DNA of 64,000 nt from Shewanella sp. GD04112 (GCF_029835735.1 NZ_JAOEAL010000001.1:4820354-4884353); one strand, 5' to 3'. Counted from the first letter of the stretch, positions 48,284 through 58,073 are shown. The notes: generated by a model not told the origin, from the sequence alone. Numbers and translations: made by a program.

Positions 48284-49825
48284 TTACCAGGTTTGGGTTG
48301 CTACGAACTTGTCGAGGCCAGCTTTTAATTCAGCTTCGATATCGGCGTTATAATCGCCAGTCTCGTTGATAAGCTTGATTAAAGCAGCATGCTCGCTGTT
48401 CATGTACGAGAGCAGAGCGGCTTCGAAATCACCGACTTTGTTCAGCTCAACGCCCTTCAGGTAACCTTTTTCAGCTGCGAAAATTGACACAGCTTGAGCG
48501 GCTACGCTCATAGGAGCATATTGTTTTTGCTTCATCAGTTCGGTAACACGCACACCATGCTCAAGTTGAGCACGAGTTGCATCGTCTAAGTCAGATGCAA
48601 ACTGTGAGAACGCAGCAAGTTCACGATACTGTGCTAGAGCGGTACGGATACCACCAGACAGTTTCTTGATGATCTTAGTCTGAGCCGCACCACCAACACG
48701 AGAAACAGAAATACCTGGGTTAACCGCTGGACGTAAGCCAGAGTTAAACAGATCGGTCTCAAGGAAGATCTGACCGTCAGTAATAGAAATTACGTTGGTC
48801 GGTACGAATGCAGATACGTCACCCGCCTGAGTTTCAATAATAGGCAGCGCGGTTAAAGAACCGGTTTGGCCTGTTACAGCACCCTTAGTGAACTTCTCTA
48901 CATAATCTTCGTTTACGCGTGAAGCACGCTCTAATAAACGAGAGTGTAGATAGAATACGTCACCAGGATAAGCTTCACGGCCTGGTGGACGCTTCAGCAG
49001 TAACGAGATCTGACGGTAAGCAACTGCTTGCTTAGACAGGTCATCGTATACGATCAGAGCATCTTCACCGCGGTCGCGGAAGTATTCACCCATAGCACAA
49101 CCAGAGTATGGTGCTAAGTATTGCAGTGCTGCAGCTTCAGAAGCTGTTGCAACTACAACGATAGTGTTAGCTAATGCACCGTGCTCTTCTAGCTTGCGTA
49201 CCACGTTAGCGATGGTAGAAGCCTTTTGGCCTACCGCTACATACACACACTTGATGCTAGAGTCGCGCTGGTTGATGATTGCGTCGATCGCCATAGCTGT
49301 TTTACCAGTTTGACGGTCGCCAATGATCAATTCACGTTGGCCACGACCGATTGGGATCATAGCGTCAACGGCTTTATAACCAGTTTGAACTGGTTGATCT
49401 ACTGACTTACGGTCGATAACGCCTGGAGCGATAACTTCAACAGGAGAAAAACCATCGTTATCGATAGCGCCTTTTCCGTCAATTGGCTCACCCAGAGTGT
49501 TAACTACACGGCCTAACAGGCCACGACCGACTGGAACTTCCAGAATACGGCCAGTAGTTTTAACTTTTACGCCCTCTGCTAAATCAGCATAAGGACCCAT
49601 TACTACGGCACCGACAGAATCACGTTCAAGGTTCAACGCGATTGCAAAACGGCTACCAGGCAGTTCGATCATTTCACCTTGCATCACATCGGCTAGGCCG
49701 TGGATGCGGATAATGCCGTCACTTACCGCAACGATAGTACCTTCGTTACGAGATTCGCTAACGACTTCGAACTGCTCGATCCGCTGCTTAATCAGATCGC
49801 TGATTTCAGTGGAATTCAGTTGCAT
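48284..49825 (-). CDS. atpA: ATP synthase F1 subunit alpha
   Basis: 513 residues from the ATG at 49825 (MQLNSTEISDLIKQRIEQFE), the same length as E. coli AtpA; GGGAG lies eight bases upstream, and a TTG two codons earlier is too close to it. The non-catalytic nucleotide-binding subunit has P-loop GDRQTGKTAMAIDA (near residue 170), the arginine-finger region SVSRVGGAAQTK and ALIVYDDLSKQAVAYRQ. Confidence 0.99.
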   Translation of the reverse strand: MQLNSTEISDLIKQRIEQFEVVSESRNEGTIVAVSDGIIRIHGLADVMQGEMIELPGSRFAIALNLERDSVGAVVMGPYADLAEGVKVKTTGRILEVPVGRGLLGRVVNTLGEPIDGKGAIDNDGFSPVEVIAPGVIDRKSVDQPVQTGYKAVDAMIPIGRGQRELIIGDRQTGKTAMAIDAIINQRDSSIKCVYVAVGQKASTIANVVRKLEEHGALANTIVVVATASEAAALQYLAPYSGCAMGEYFRDRGEDALIVYDDLSKQAVAYRQISLLLKRPPGREAYPGDVFYLHSRLLERASRVNEDYVEKFTKGAVTGQTGSLTALPIIETQAGDVSAFVPTNVISITDGQIFLETDLFNSGLRPAVNPGISVSRVGGAAQTKIIKKLSGGIRTALAQYRELAAFSQFASDLDDATRAQLEHGVRVTELMKQKQYAPMSVAAQAVSIFAAEKGYLKGVELNKVGDFEAALLSYMNSEHAALIKLINETGDYNADIEAELKAGLDKFVATQTW

Positions 49826-49839
49826 GCTCAAACTCCCAA

Positions 49840-50373
49840 TTACGACTGCAGCTTTTCAGACAGACGCGATAACTTACCGCGGACAGAGCCATCAATGACT
49901 AAGTCACCTGCCTTAATAATTACACCGGCGATGAGCGCGGCGTCAGTGCTGCAATTCAGCTTAACTTTGCGTGCGAGACGTTTCTCTAAAGAATTACTGA
50001 TCTGCTGCTGTTGTTCAGAGCTGAGCTCAGCTGCAGAAACCACATCGGCTTCCACTTCTTTTGCCCACTCATTACGGTATTGAGCAAAAAGCTCAGATAC
50101 AGCAGGTAGTACCTTTAAGCGACCGTTTTCAGCCATTACCTTTATCAAGTTCTGACCTTGCTCATTGATTTGCTCACCACAAACACTAATGAAGAGTGCG
50201 GCAAGTTTAGTACTGGCTAAAGAGCCAGTTAGCAGTGGCTGCATGGTTTCGTTTTCACTAACCAGTGCGGCAAACGTGAGCATTTCTGCCCAGGTATCCA
50301 CTGCATTGTGTTCAACAGCAATGTCAAAAGCTGCCTTTGCGTAAGGGCGAGCGATGGTGGTTAATTCAGCCAT
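49840..50373 (-). CDS. atpH: ATP synthase F1 subunit delta
   Basis: 177 residues, the E. coli length. The N-terminal helical domain starts MAELTTIARPYAKAAFDIA and binds alpha; the C-terminal part, with LIAGVIIKAGDLVIDGSVRGKLSRLSE, binds subunit b. It forms the peripheral stator cap. It lies 14 bp before atpA. Confidence 0.97.
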   Translation of the reverse strand: MAELTTIARPYAKAAFDIAVEHNAVDTWAEMLTFAALVSENETMQPLLTGSLASTKLAALFISVCGEQINEQGQNLIKVMAENGRLKVLPAVSELFAQYRNEWAKEVEADVVSAAELSSEQQQQISNSLEKRLARKVKLNCSTDAALIAGVIIKAGDLVIDGSVRGKLSRLSEKLQS

Positions 50374-50389
50374 AACTCAAACTCCCTTA

Positions 50390-50860
50390 TCAAATTTCAG
50401 CGACTAGTTTATTAACTATGTCACTGTGGGCGGCTGGATCAATAGAACGCTCAAGGATCTTCTCAGCACCCATGATGGCAAGAGTAGCAACCTGCTTACG
50501 CAGATCCTCTTTCACGCGATTACGTTCAGCTTCAATTTCTGCTTTACCCTGAGCGATGATTTTTGCACGCTCAGCGTCTGCTTCGGCTTTAGCTTCTTCA
50601 ACTATTTGAGCTTTACGCTTGTTAGCTTGCTCAATAATTTCGTTAGCAGTCACCTTGGCTTCTTTTAGTTGGTCAGTCGCTTTCGCTTGAGCCAACTCTA
50701 GGTCTTTTACCGCACGATCAGCATCAGCTAGACCGTCAGCAATCCTTTTTTGGCGCGCTTCGATGGCATTCATCAAAGGGGGCCATACAAACTTCATGCA
50801 GAACCACACGAAGATGATAAAGGCGACCGTCTGACCGATTAGGGTAGCGTTGAAATTCAC
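50390..50860 (-). CDS. atpF: ATP synthase Fo subunit b
   Basis: 156 residues, the E. coli length. One N-terminal membrane helix (MNFNATLIGQTVAFIIFVWFCMKFVWPP) is followed by a long charged coiled coil (residues about 30-140, rich in Ala, Glu and Lys) that dimerises as the peripheral stalk linking Fo to F1. Confidence 0.97.
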   Translation of the reverse strand: MNFNATLIGQTVAFIIFVWFCMKFVWPPLMNAIEARQKRIADGLADADRAVKDLELAQAKATDQLKEAKVTANEIIEQANKRKAQIVEEAKAEADAERAKIIAQGKAEIEAERNRVKEDLRKQVATLAIMGAEKILERSIDPAAHSDIVNKLVAEI

Positions 50861-50898
50861 AACAGCCTCCTATTTAGAGTTAAGACAGAAGCGTTTTC

Positions 50899-51150
50899 TT
50901 ACAGCATTGCACCCAGTGGGTTGGTGAACAGCATGAATAATGCGATACCAACACCGATCATTGTTACGGCGTCTAACAGACCCGCTACGATGAACATTTT
51001 AACTTGCAGCATAGGAGCCATTTCTGGTTGACGCGCAGCGCCTTCCAGGAACTTGCCACCTAATAAGCCGAAACCGATTGCAGTACCAAGAGCACCCATA
51101 CCAATCAGCAGAGCAACAGCGATAGCTGTCATGCCTAAAATCGTTTCCAT
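50899..51150 (-). CDS. atpE: ATP synthase Fo subunit c
   Basis: 83 residues forming a two-helix hairpin. Helix 1 is glycine-rich (GMGALGTAIGFGLLGGKFLEG), the polar loop is ARQPEM, and the ion-binding aspartate is in VAGLLDAVTMIGVGIALFM of helix 2. Lack of the extra polar Na+-site residues suggests proton rather than sodium coupling. Threonine replaces the proline that follows the aspartate in E. coli. Confidence 0.97.
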   Translation of the reverse strand: METILGMTAIAVALLIGMGALGTAIGFGLLGGKFLEGAARQPEMAPMLQVKMFIVAGLLDAVTMIGVGIALFMLFTNPLGAML

Positions 51151-51220
51151 CTGTATCTCCAGTATCTAAAATCTAAATCTAATTAGTTGATGATTTAGTT
51201 TAAAATTTCTTCAGCAATCC

Positions 51221-52015
51221 TTAATGATCTTCATGCGCCATGCTTAAGTAAACAATGGTCAACATCATGAAGATAAACGCCTGCAGCGTGATAACCAAAA
51301 TGTGGAAAATTAACCAACCTAGTTGCAGAGTCACACCCAGGGAAGATAATAACAAGTTGGTACCATACATCAGCGCAATAAGGATGAAGATCAACTCACC
51401 TGCGTACAAGTTACCGAATAGACGCAATGCCAATGAAATTGGCTTAGCAACTAAAGTAACAGTCTCTAATAGGAGGTTGACGGGTATCATTGCCTTATGG
51501 TTAAAGGGCTGTAGCGTCAGTTCTTTAACAAAACCAGACACGCCTTTGACCTTAATGCTGTAGTAAATAATCAGCACAAACACACCGATAGCTAAGCTGA
51601 AGGTGATGTTTACGTCAGTTGTCGGAACCACTTTCAAGTATGGAACGCCCGCTAAACTTGCTAACCAAGGCAGCCAGTCAACAGGAAGCATATCCATGAA
51701 GTTCATCATGAATACCCATACAAAAATGGTCAGAGCTAAAGGCGCGATCAGGGCATTGCGGCCATGAAAACTTTCTTTCACGCTGTTATCAACGAACTCA
51801 ACGATCATCTCGATAAAGCATTGCAGCTTACCGGGAACCCCTGAAGTCGCTTTTTTACCAACACTACGGAAAATCCACAGGAACAGAACACCAAGACCAA
51901 CCGAAAAGAACAACGAATCAATGTGCCATGTCCAGAAACCTTCACCAACATGTAAGTTGGTAAGGTGATGCTGGATATAGCCCTGCGGTGTTAACGCTTC
52001 ACCAGGTGCAGCCAT
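51221..52015 (-). CDS. atpB: ATP synthase Fo subunit a
   Basis: 264 residues with five or six hydrophobic helices. The essential stator arginine is in PISLALRLFGNLYAGELIFI (near residue 205). LPVDWLP and the C-terminal LQAFIFMMLTIVYLSMAHEDH match E. coli AtpB. It provides the two proton half-channels beside the c-ring. It begins 12 bp after atpI. Confidence 0.98.
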   Translation of the reverse strand: MAAPGEALTPQGYIQHHLTNLHVGEGFWTWHIDSLFFSVGLGVLFLWIFRSVGKKATSGVPGKLQCFIEMIVEFVDNSVKESFHGRNALIAPLALTIFVWVFMMNFMDMLPVDWLPWLASLAGVPYLKVVPTTDVNITFSLAIGVFVLIIYYSIKVKGVSGFVKELTLQPFNHKAMIPVNLLLETVTLVAKPISLALRLFGNLYAGELIFILIALMYGTNLLLSSLGVTLQLGWLIFHILVITLQAFIFMMLTIVYLSMAHEDH

Positions 52016-52027
52016 GATTCATCCCAC

Positions 52028-52411
52028 TTAACTTTGCTTGAAGTATAAAGGAGCTGTCCAATGCACTATTAACGTCAGCACATAACAAACAAAAAGCGGC
52101 ATAAATGCCACCTCAAGCTTGCTAAACACCAATGAAAACATTGCGATGGTTAACAGCAACTTTACCGCTTCCCCCCAGTAAAAAGTTTTAATCACTTTTG
52201 CTGCTGAACTTGCTCCCGTATGAGAGAAAGCGAGGGTTGCGAATACAAAATTAGGGAGCACAGCAATTGAACCACCTGCTAACGCAGAATAGCCAAACTG
52301 AACTCCCCACACGACGAAAAAGAGAATTGAAGCACCCCCAGCCACCGCCGCCTGCATCATCACCAATTTATAGGCTGACCACCGGCCACGACGCGCTAAA
52401 ACCTTACTCAA
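52028..52411 (-). CDS. atpI: ATP synthase protein I
   Basis: 127 residues if translation starts at the TTG at 52411 (SKVLARRGRWSAYKLV...), preceded by a strong GAGAGG site; E. coli AtpI has 126. The upstream 24 codons of the longer frame have no family resemblance. Four hydrophobic segments are visible (including AAVAGGASILFFVVWGVQFGYSALAGGSIAVLPNFVFATL). AtpI is a membrane helper in c-ring assembly and is not part of the finished enzyme. It is the first gene of the operon. Confidence 0.9.
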   Translation of the reverse strand: MSKVLARRGRWSAYKLVMMQAAVAGGASILFFVVWGVQFGYSALAGGSIAVLPNFVFATLAFSHTGASSAAKVIKTFYWGEAVKLLLTIAMFSLVFSKLEVAFMPLFVCYVLTLIVHWTAPLYFKQS

Positions 52412-52636
52412 CTCATCCTCTCCGCATTCATACTTTTTGTTTCGATGACCGGATGACAAATATCCGTATTTTTGTCGATGCACAAAAAGCTTGCGAAAGT
52501 ATACCTTTTCACGCCTTCATTGCAACTTTGAGATAAGGAAAAACAGCACTTTTAACGTGATATAGCGCCAAAACAGTCAAAATCCAAAATTAACATATGT
52601 CACAAATTTACATTAAAAACTGTTAATCTACAGACA

Positions 52637-53515
52637 TTAACGAATTTTGCTAAGAATTCCGTCTAATTCAGCCAGATTCTGATAGTTAATTACAATTTTA
52701 CCCTTACCCTTACTGCTATGAGCGATCGAAACCTTAGCACCTAATCTTTCAATTAACTGTTGCTCTAAACGACAAACATCTTGATCTTTAGTCGTAGTTT
52801 CGACGGGTTTGGGCGGATTTAAGGTTTGATTAATCAATCGTTCAGTTTCGCGAACGGTTAATTCCTTGGCAGCCACTAATCTCGCCAGATTTGTTTGTTC
52901 TTCACCCTCAATTGCGAGCAAAGCGCGTGCATGGCCCATATCAATGTCGCCATACTCGAGTAAACGCTTAACCGGTTCATTTAACCCGTTTAACCGTAAC
53001 AAGTTAGATACACTCGCGCGAGATTTTCCCACAACATCGGCAACCTGTTGGTGAGTCAGCTCAAATTCTTGCATCAAACGTTGTAATGCAATGGCTTCTT
53101 CCATGGCATTTAAGTCTTCACGTTGAATGTTTTCAATCAACGCAATGGCAACCGCCGCTTCATCGGGAACTGGTTTAACGATACAAGGGATTTTTTCGAC
53201 ACCCGCCAATTGGGAAGCACGCCAACGGCGCTCACCGGCGATGATTTCATACTGGCTATCGCTGACAGGACGCACCACAATCGGCTGAATAATGCCTTGA
53301 TTGCGGATGGAATGGGCGAGTTCTTCTAACGCCTCGGGAGACATGTCCTTACGAGGTTGGTATTTACCCGGTTGTAGCAGGTCGAGATCCAGATGAATAA
53401 GTTCTTCTTTTTTATCGACAACAACCACTTCTTCCGTGTGTTTTTTACTCGCGGCGTGGCTGTTACTCAGTAACGCATCTAAGCCTTTGCCTAACCCTCT
53501 TTTCTTTAACGTCAT
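52637..53515 (-). CDS. parB: Chromosome partitioning protein ParB
   Basis: 292 residues. The N-terminal ParB/Srx CTPase domain has LLQPGKYQPRKDM, IVVRPVSDSQYEIIAGERRWRASQLAG and AVAIALIENIQREDLNAMEEA. A helix-turn-helix (TQVADVVGKSRASVSNLLRL-like, near 150-175) reads parS, and a C-terminal dimer domain follows. It loads onto parS near the origin and slides as a CTP clamp. It lies nine bases after parA. I saw no exact parS consensus in this window. Confidence 0.97.
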   Translation of the reverse strand: MTLKKRGLGKGLDALLSNSHAASKKHTEEVVVVDKKEELIHLDLDLLQPGKYQPRKDMSPEALEELAHSIRNQGIIQPIVVRPVSDSQYEIIAGERRWRASQLAGVEKIPCIVKPVPDEAAVAIALIENIQREDLNAMEEAIALQRLMQEFELTHQQVADVVGKSRASVSNLLRLNGLNEPVKRLLEYGDIDMGHARALLAIEGEEQTNLARLVAAKELTVRETERLINQTLNPPKPVETTTKDQDVCRLEQQLIERLGAKVSIAHSSKGKGKIVINYQNLAELDGILSKIR

Positions 53516-53524
53516 GGTTATCCT

Positions 53525-54313
53525 TTACGCTCGCTTAGCCTGAGTTTTCTGTTCGGAACGGCGGATCATCTCGCCCGCTAACGCTAAATATGCCTTAGCC
53601 CCCGCACTCGATTTGTCGTAGTACATGGCGGGTGCACCAAAGCTCGGCGCCTCGGCCAAACGCACATTACGTGGGATCACTGTGCGATAAACCTTATCAC
53701 CAAAATGCTGTTTTAGCTGATCGGACACATCATTAGACAGGCGATTACGCGGGTCATACATGGTTCGCAAAATCCCTTCAATCCCCAAACCAGGATTCAC
53801 CACCGCCGCTAATTTAGTGATGGTATCAATCAAGGCGGTTAAGCCTTCCAATGCAAAGTACTCACACTGCATTGGCACCAGTACGGAATCCGCTGCCGAC
53901 ATGGCATTCACCGTCAACATGTTGAGCGAAGGCGGGCAATCGATAAAGATATAATCGTATTGATCTTTTATCGGTGCGAGCGCATTACGTAACCGCACTT
54001 CACGGGCAAAAAACTCCATGAGTTTAATTTCTGCCGCGGTCACATCGCCGTTACTGGCAATCAGATCGTATTTCCCCGTGGTGTCTTTAACCACAATCTC
54101 ATCGAAGGGCTTTTCTTCAACCAGCAGTTCGTAAGCCGTATTTTCGACTTCGTATTTATCGACACCGCTGCCCATGGTGGCATTGCCCTGAGGATCGAGA
54201 TCGATCAGCAGCACTTTACGCTTAGTCGCGGCTAAAGAGGCGGCTAAGTTGACACAAGTTGTTGTTTTCCCTACGCCACCTTTCTGGTTGGCCACGGCAA
54301 TTACTTTACCCAC
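53525..54313 (-). CDS. parA: Chromosome partitioning ATPase ParA (Soj)
   Basis: 262 residues. The deviant Walker A is VANQKGGVGKTTTCVNLAAS (residues 7-26), with LLIDLDPQGNATMGSG as Walker A' and YIFIDCPPSLNMLTVNA as Walker B. There is no N-terminal helix-turn-helix, so it is the short Soj type. It forms an ATP-dependent gradient on the nucleoid that pulls ParB-parS complexes apart and segregates origins. Confidence 0.98.
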   Translation of the reverse strand: MGKVIAVANQKGGVGKTTTCVNLAASLAATKRKVLLIDLDPQGNATMGSGVDKYEVENTAYELLVEEKPFDEIVVKDTTGKYDLIASNGDVTAAEIKLMEFFAREVRLRNALAPIKDQYDYIFIDCPPSLNMLTVNAMSAADSVLVPMQCEYFALEGLTALIDTITKLAAVVNPGLGIEGILRTMYDPRNRLSNDVSDQLKQHFGDKVYRTVIPRNVRLAEAPSFGAPAMYYDKSSAGAKAYLALAGEMIRRSEQKTQAKRA

Positions 54314-54387
54314 AATGTCACCCTGTATGTAAATTCTGGTTTATTGCCTACTTAAAAATCCATGCTAAATGAGGAGCTTTAAGCCTG

Positions 54388-55008
54388 TTATTCTTTGATT
54401 ATTTTGAGTAAATGTCTTTGCTCATCGAGTCTAGGCACTTGGAGTTCGATGGTTTCGGTCACCACAAATCCAGCGGGGATTTGTTGCATCTCTTCATCAC
54501 TCAGTAGTCCCTTGAGCGCATAAAATTGTCCATGCTCGGCAGGCAAATGATGGCACCATGTCAACATATCATGGATTGAGGCAAAGGCGCGGCTGAGCAC
54601 TCCATCGAACTTTTGCTCGGGTTGATAGGCCTCGACTCGGCTCTCTATCGAACTAATATTGTGGATCCCGAGTTCAAAGGCCACTTGCTTTTGAAAACGG
54701 ATACGCTTGCCTAAGCTATCGAGCAGCACAAAGGTTTTATCTGGATTCATAATCGCTAAGGGAATGCCGGGAAGCCCTGGACCAGTGCCTACATCGATAA
54801 AGCGCTCGCCCTGCAAATGGGGCGACACCACTAAGCTGTCCATGATATGGCGGACAAGCATCGCCTCAGGATCTCTGACCGAGGTTAAGTTATAGGCTTT
54901 ATTCCATTTGTTGAGCATACCAACAAAATCAAGCAGTTGTTTTTTCTGCTCAGCCGTGGCGGGCAGATTAATTTCGGCTAAATAGGCCTCTAACTGGGCA
55001 GATAACAC
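54388..55008 (-). CDS. rsmG: 16S rRNA (guanine-N7) methyltransferase
   Basis: 206 residues (E. coli 207). It methylates G527 of 16S rRNA; loss gives low-level streptomycin resistance in E. coli. The SAM site is RFIDVGTGPGLPGIPLAI (near residue 65); YNLTSVRDPEAMLVRHIMDS and GVLSRAFASI are conserved. It follows mnmG on the same strand, the classical gidA-gidB pair. Confidence 0.97.
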   Translation of the reverse strand: MLSAQLEAYLAEINLPATAEQKKQLLDFVGMLNKWNKAYNLTSVRDPEAMLVRHIMDSLVVSPHLQGERFIDVGTGPGLPGIPLAIMNPDKTFVLLDSLGKRIRFQKQVAFELGIHNISSIESRVEAYQPEQKFDGVLSRAFASIHDMLTWCHHLPAEHGQFYALKGLLSDEEMQQIPAGFVVTETIELQVPRLDEQRHLLKIIKE

Positions 55009-55125
55009 TGAACAACCTCAATAAAGATACGATTATAAACTCGCTGGCTATTATGAAGCCCTGAAACGTCGAAGGGAAGCCTGAATGCTTCCCTTCTGCG
55101 ACCAAACTGGCGATTAAGCTAGCTT

Positions 55126-57015
55126 TTACGCGCTCTTGCGTAATAAACCGCGTTTTTTCAGATGCACCAGCAGAATTGAAATCGCTGCCGGAGTGATACC
55201 TGAGATACGCGATGCTTGGCCAATAGTTTCGGGCTTATGGCTATTTAATTTAGCAATAACCTCATTTGAAAGCCCTGGAACCTCTTTGTAATCAAGGTTC
55301 AATGGCAAACCTGTGTTCTCATTGCGTACCGCTTTGTTGATCTCTTCCTGCTGACGTTGGATATAGCCAGAGTATTTAACTTGGATCTGCACTTGCTCGG
55401 CAGCGAGTGGATCGGCAAGTCCAGGACCAAAACCTTCAATCTGCATCAACTTGCTGTAATCCATTTCTGGACGACGCAGCAACTCTTCAAACGACGCTTC
55501 ACGGGAGATCGGCGTGTTTAAATGCGGATTTAACACTGGCACCAATGGAGAATTTGGATGGATCCATTGGCTACGTAGACGCTGCAGTTCTAACTCGATC
55601 GATTCCATTTTTTCGCTGAAAGAGGCCCAGCGCGCATCATCCACCAGACCCAGTTCACGACCTTTTGCCGTTAAACGCAGATCGGCGTTGTCTTCACGCA
55701 GCAAGAGGCGGTATTCGGCGCGGCTGGTAAACATACGGTAGGGTTCTTTAGTCCCTAAGGTTGATAAATCGTCAACCAATACACCGATGTAGGCTTCATC
55801 ACGGCGAGGGCACCAAGCTTCTTTGCCCTGAACCTGCAATGCAGCATTCATCCCCGCGAGTAAACCTTGGGCACCAGCTTCTTCGTAACCCGTGGTACCG
55901 TTGATTTGGCCCGCGAAGAATAAACCATTAATAGTTTTGGTTTCTAACGAGTTTTTGAGATCCCTTGGATCGAAATAGTCGTACTCAATCGCATAACCTG
56001 GGCGAACAATCTCAGCATTTTCCATACCTTGGATCGAACGAACCAGATTTAACTGTACATCGAAAGGCAAGCTGGTGGAAATACCGTTAGGGTAGATCTC
56101 GTTGGTGTTTAAGCCTTCGGGTTCGATAAAGATCTGGTGTGATGATTTATCTGAAAAACGATGGATCTTGTCTTCGATAGAAGGGCAGTAACGTGGACCA
56201 ATCCCCTCGATCACGCCTGAATACATAGGGCTGCGATCTAAGCCACCACGAATAATATCGTGTGTCTTTTCATTGGTATGGGTGATCCAACAAGAAATTT
56301 GTTTCGGGTGATGGCTCACATCGCCCATAAACGACATCACAGGTAATGGCGTATCGCCTTTCTGCTCTGTCATCTGGGTAAAATCGATGGTGTTGGCATC
56401 GATACGCGGTGGCGTACCGGTTTTTAAGCGGCCAACACGGATTGGTAACTCGCGTAAACGGTGTGCGAGTGCGATAGATGGCGGATCGCCAGCACGACCA
56501 CCACTATAGTTTTCTAAACCAATGTGAATTTTACCACTGAGGAAAGTCCCCGCGGTTAAGACCACTGCAGGCGCTTCGAAGGCTAAGCCCATTTGGGTCA
56601 CTACGCCGACTACGCGATCGTTCTCAACAACCAGATCATCTACGGCTTGTTGGAAAATACGTAAGTTGGCTTGGTTTTGCAGAATATTTTGGATCTTCTG
56701 ACGATACAAAGCGCGATCAGCCTGAGCACGAGTCGCTCTTACTGCTGGGCCTTTGCTTGAGTTTAGGGTTCTAAATTGGATCCCAGCATAGTCGGTTGCG
56801 ATCGCCATTGCACCGCCTAACGCATCGATTTCTTTTACCAGATGACCTTTGCCAATACCGCCGATCGCAGGGTTACATGACATTTGCCCTAAAGTATCAA
56901 GATTATGCGTCAGCAATAATGTCTTAGAGCCCATTCTTGCTGCAGCCAATGCGGCTTCAGTTCCGGCATGACCACCACCTACAACAATAACATCAAACCG
57001 TTCATGAAAATGCAT
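55126..57015 (-). CDS. mnmG: tRNA uridine-5-carboxymethylaminomethyl modification enzyme MnmG
   Basis: 629 residues, the E. coli length. The FAD-binding site is VIVVGGGHAGTEAALAAARMG (residues about 8-28). CNPAIGGIGKGHLVKEIDALGG, GTFLSGKIHIG and CPSIEDKI are family signatures; the C-terminal helical domain contacts MnmE. With MnmE (encoded about 3 kb away) it makes the wobble uridine modification of several tRNAs. Its start borders oriC, as in E. coli. Confidence 0.98.
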   Translation of the reverse strand: MHFHERFDVIVVGGGHAGTEAALAAARMGSKTLLLTHNLDTLGQMSCNPAIGGIGKGHLVKEIDALGGAMAIATDYAGIQFRTLNSSKGPAVRATRAQADRALYRQKIQNILQNQANLRIFQQAVDDLVVENDRVVGVVTQMGLAFEAPAVVLTAGTFLSGKIHIGLENYSGGRAGDPPSIALAHRLRELPIRVGRLKTGTPPRIDANTIDFTQMTEQKGDTPLPVMSFMGDVSHHPKQISCWITHTNEKTHDIIRGGLDRSPMYSGVIEGIGPRYCPSIEDKIHRFSDKSSHQIFIEPEGLNTNEIYPNGISTSLPFDVQLNLVRSIQGMENAEIVRPGYAIEYDYFDPRDLKNSLETKTINGLFFAGQINGTTGYEEAGAQGLLAGMNAALQVQGKEAWCPRRDEAYIGVLVDDLSTLGTKEPYRMFTSRAEYRLLLREDNADLRLTAKGRELGLVDDARWASFSEKMESIELELQRLRSQWIHPNSPLVPVLNPHLNTPISREASFEELLRRPEMDYSKLMQIEGFGPGLADPLAAEQVQIQVKYSGYIQRQQEEINKAVRNENTGLPLNLDYKEVPGLSNEVIAKLNSHKPETIGQASRISGITPAAISILLVHLKKRGLLRKSA

Positions 57016-57039
57016 GACCCTACCTTTAGTAACTTAAGA

Positions 57040-57420
57040 GACCCAACGTGAGCCGATCATTTTAGCATTTGCTTTGAATGAGGTGAATGATCATTTTTAG
57101 AAAATGGATCCATAGGATCGGAACTAATAGATCTTAAGATCTTTATATAGATCTTCTTACTATGTTTACTATTAGGATCGCACTTTCCTGTGGGTAAGCT
57201 TATTTTCTTATTTATATCAAGAAGTAATGAGCTTTTATTCTTGTGATCTAGCCGAGATCTACTGCCAGAAAAGGTGGGGATAGATCGGCTATTTATCCAC
57301 AAGGGGGATCTTTAAGCAGATCAGGTTGTGAATAGCACAGAGGTTGATCAGATCTAAATAATAGTTTATCCACAAAAATATACATCTAAGTAGCTTTTTG
57401 TGGATAAATAAGATCTAAAC
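57040..57420. other. oriC: Chromosomal replication origin oriC
   Basis: This mnmG-mioC intergenic DNA holds about sixteen GATC Dam sites in 370 bp, where one or two would be expected. Perfect DnaA boxes TTATCCACA lie at 57293-57301 and 57366-57374, with the complement TGTGGATAA at 57399-57407; a one-mismatch box is at 57189-57197. An AT-rich run with repeated GATCTT 13-mer-like units (57126-57160) at the mnmG side is the probable unwinding element. Order and neighbours match E. coli oriC. A loose IHF-like TATCAAgaagTAA lies near 57215. Confidence 0.93.
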
Positions 57421-57455
57421 TGTGGGTGGTTTGGTATGTTTTCCAAGAGAGGATC

Positions 57456-57896
57456 TTAAATTTGATCTTGCCATTGTGCCAACCACGCTAAAGCTGGGTC
57501 TTCTGGCACAGGATCCTGTTGAACATCGATCTGGATCTTATCCACAATGACTTTTGCACCGCTATATTCCAGCGCTACAACTAACTTTTCTGGACCTTGG
57601 CAAAAGGTGTCATAACTCGAATCGCCAATCGCGCATAAGGCTAACTGAACTTGGGTTAGATCCGGTGTGTTTAGCAGCAGTTCTTTACAAAATGGCTGTA
57701 AATTGTCGGGCAGATCGCCGGCACCATGGGTCGACGAAACGATGATCCAAAGGGGATATGATTGCAATTCATCCAAAGTTGGGCTCAAAAAGGTATCGAC
57801 TTCATGGCCTAATGGAGTGAGCTGGGCCTGCATTTCATCCGCTATATATTCACTGCTGCCGAGGGTGGTTCCGACTAATATCGCGATCTTGGTCAT
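57456..57896 (-). CDS. mioC: Flavodoxin-like protein MioC
   Basis: 146 residues (E. coli 147). The FMN phosphate loop is VGTTLGSSEYIADEM (near residue 8), with SSTHGAGDLPDNLQPF and CAIGDSSYDTFCQ as the isoalloxazine loops. E. coli MioC is a short flavodoxin needed for biotin synthase activity in vitro. The gene reads away from oriC; a further perfect DnaA box (57538-57546) lies inside its coding sequence. Confidence 0.96.
   Translation of the reverse strand: MTKIAILVGTTLGSSEYIADEMQAQLTPLGHEVDTFLSPTLDELQSYPLWIIVSSTHGAGDLPDNLQPFCKELLLNTPDLTQVQLALCAIGDSSYDTFCQGPEKLVVALEYSGAKVIVDKIQIDVQQDPVPEDPALAWLAQWQDQI
57538..57546 (+). promoter_or_regulatory. DnaA box inside mioC
   Basis: Perfect TTATCCACA, about 130 bp beyond the last oriC box, within the mioC 3' coding region. 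Confidence 0.7.
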
Positions 57897-58073
57897 TGTT
57901 ACTGCTCTCTGTGGTCGTTAATTTCTATCATTTTTGGGGCTTACATCTACTTACAGTGTTTTGCTGTATAAATTTACTCACTATTGATTTGCAGTCTGCT
58001 AGTATCCTTGGCTGCAATCCTTGTTTTATACATAGGCCGTAAGGTTTTTATAACAATTATAATAGGATAACTG

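Noticed and set aside
57057..57302. 81-residue open frame in the mnmG-mioC gap
   Set aside because: The region is oriC, full of GATC and DnaA boxes; composition is not coding.
52637..57455. parS site near parAB
   Set aside because: I scanned for TGTTTCACGTGAAACA and saw no full or near match; a computed search is needed to exclude degenerate sites.
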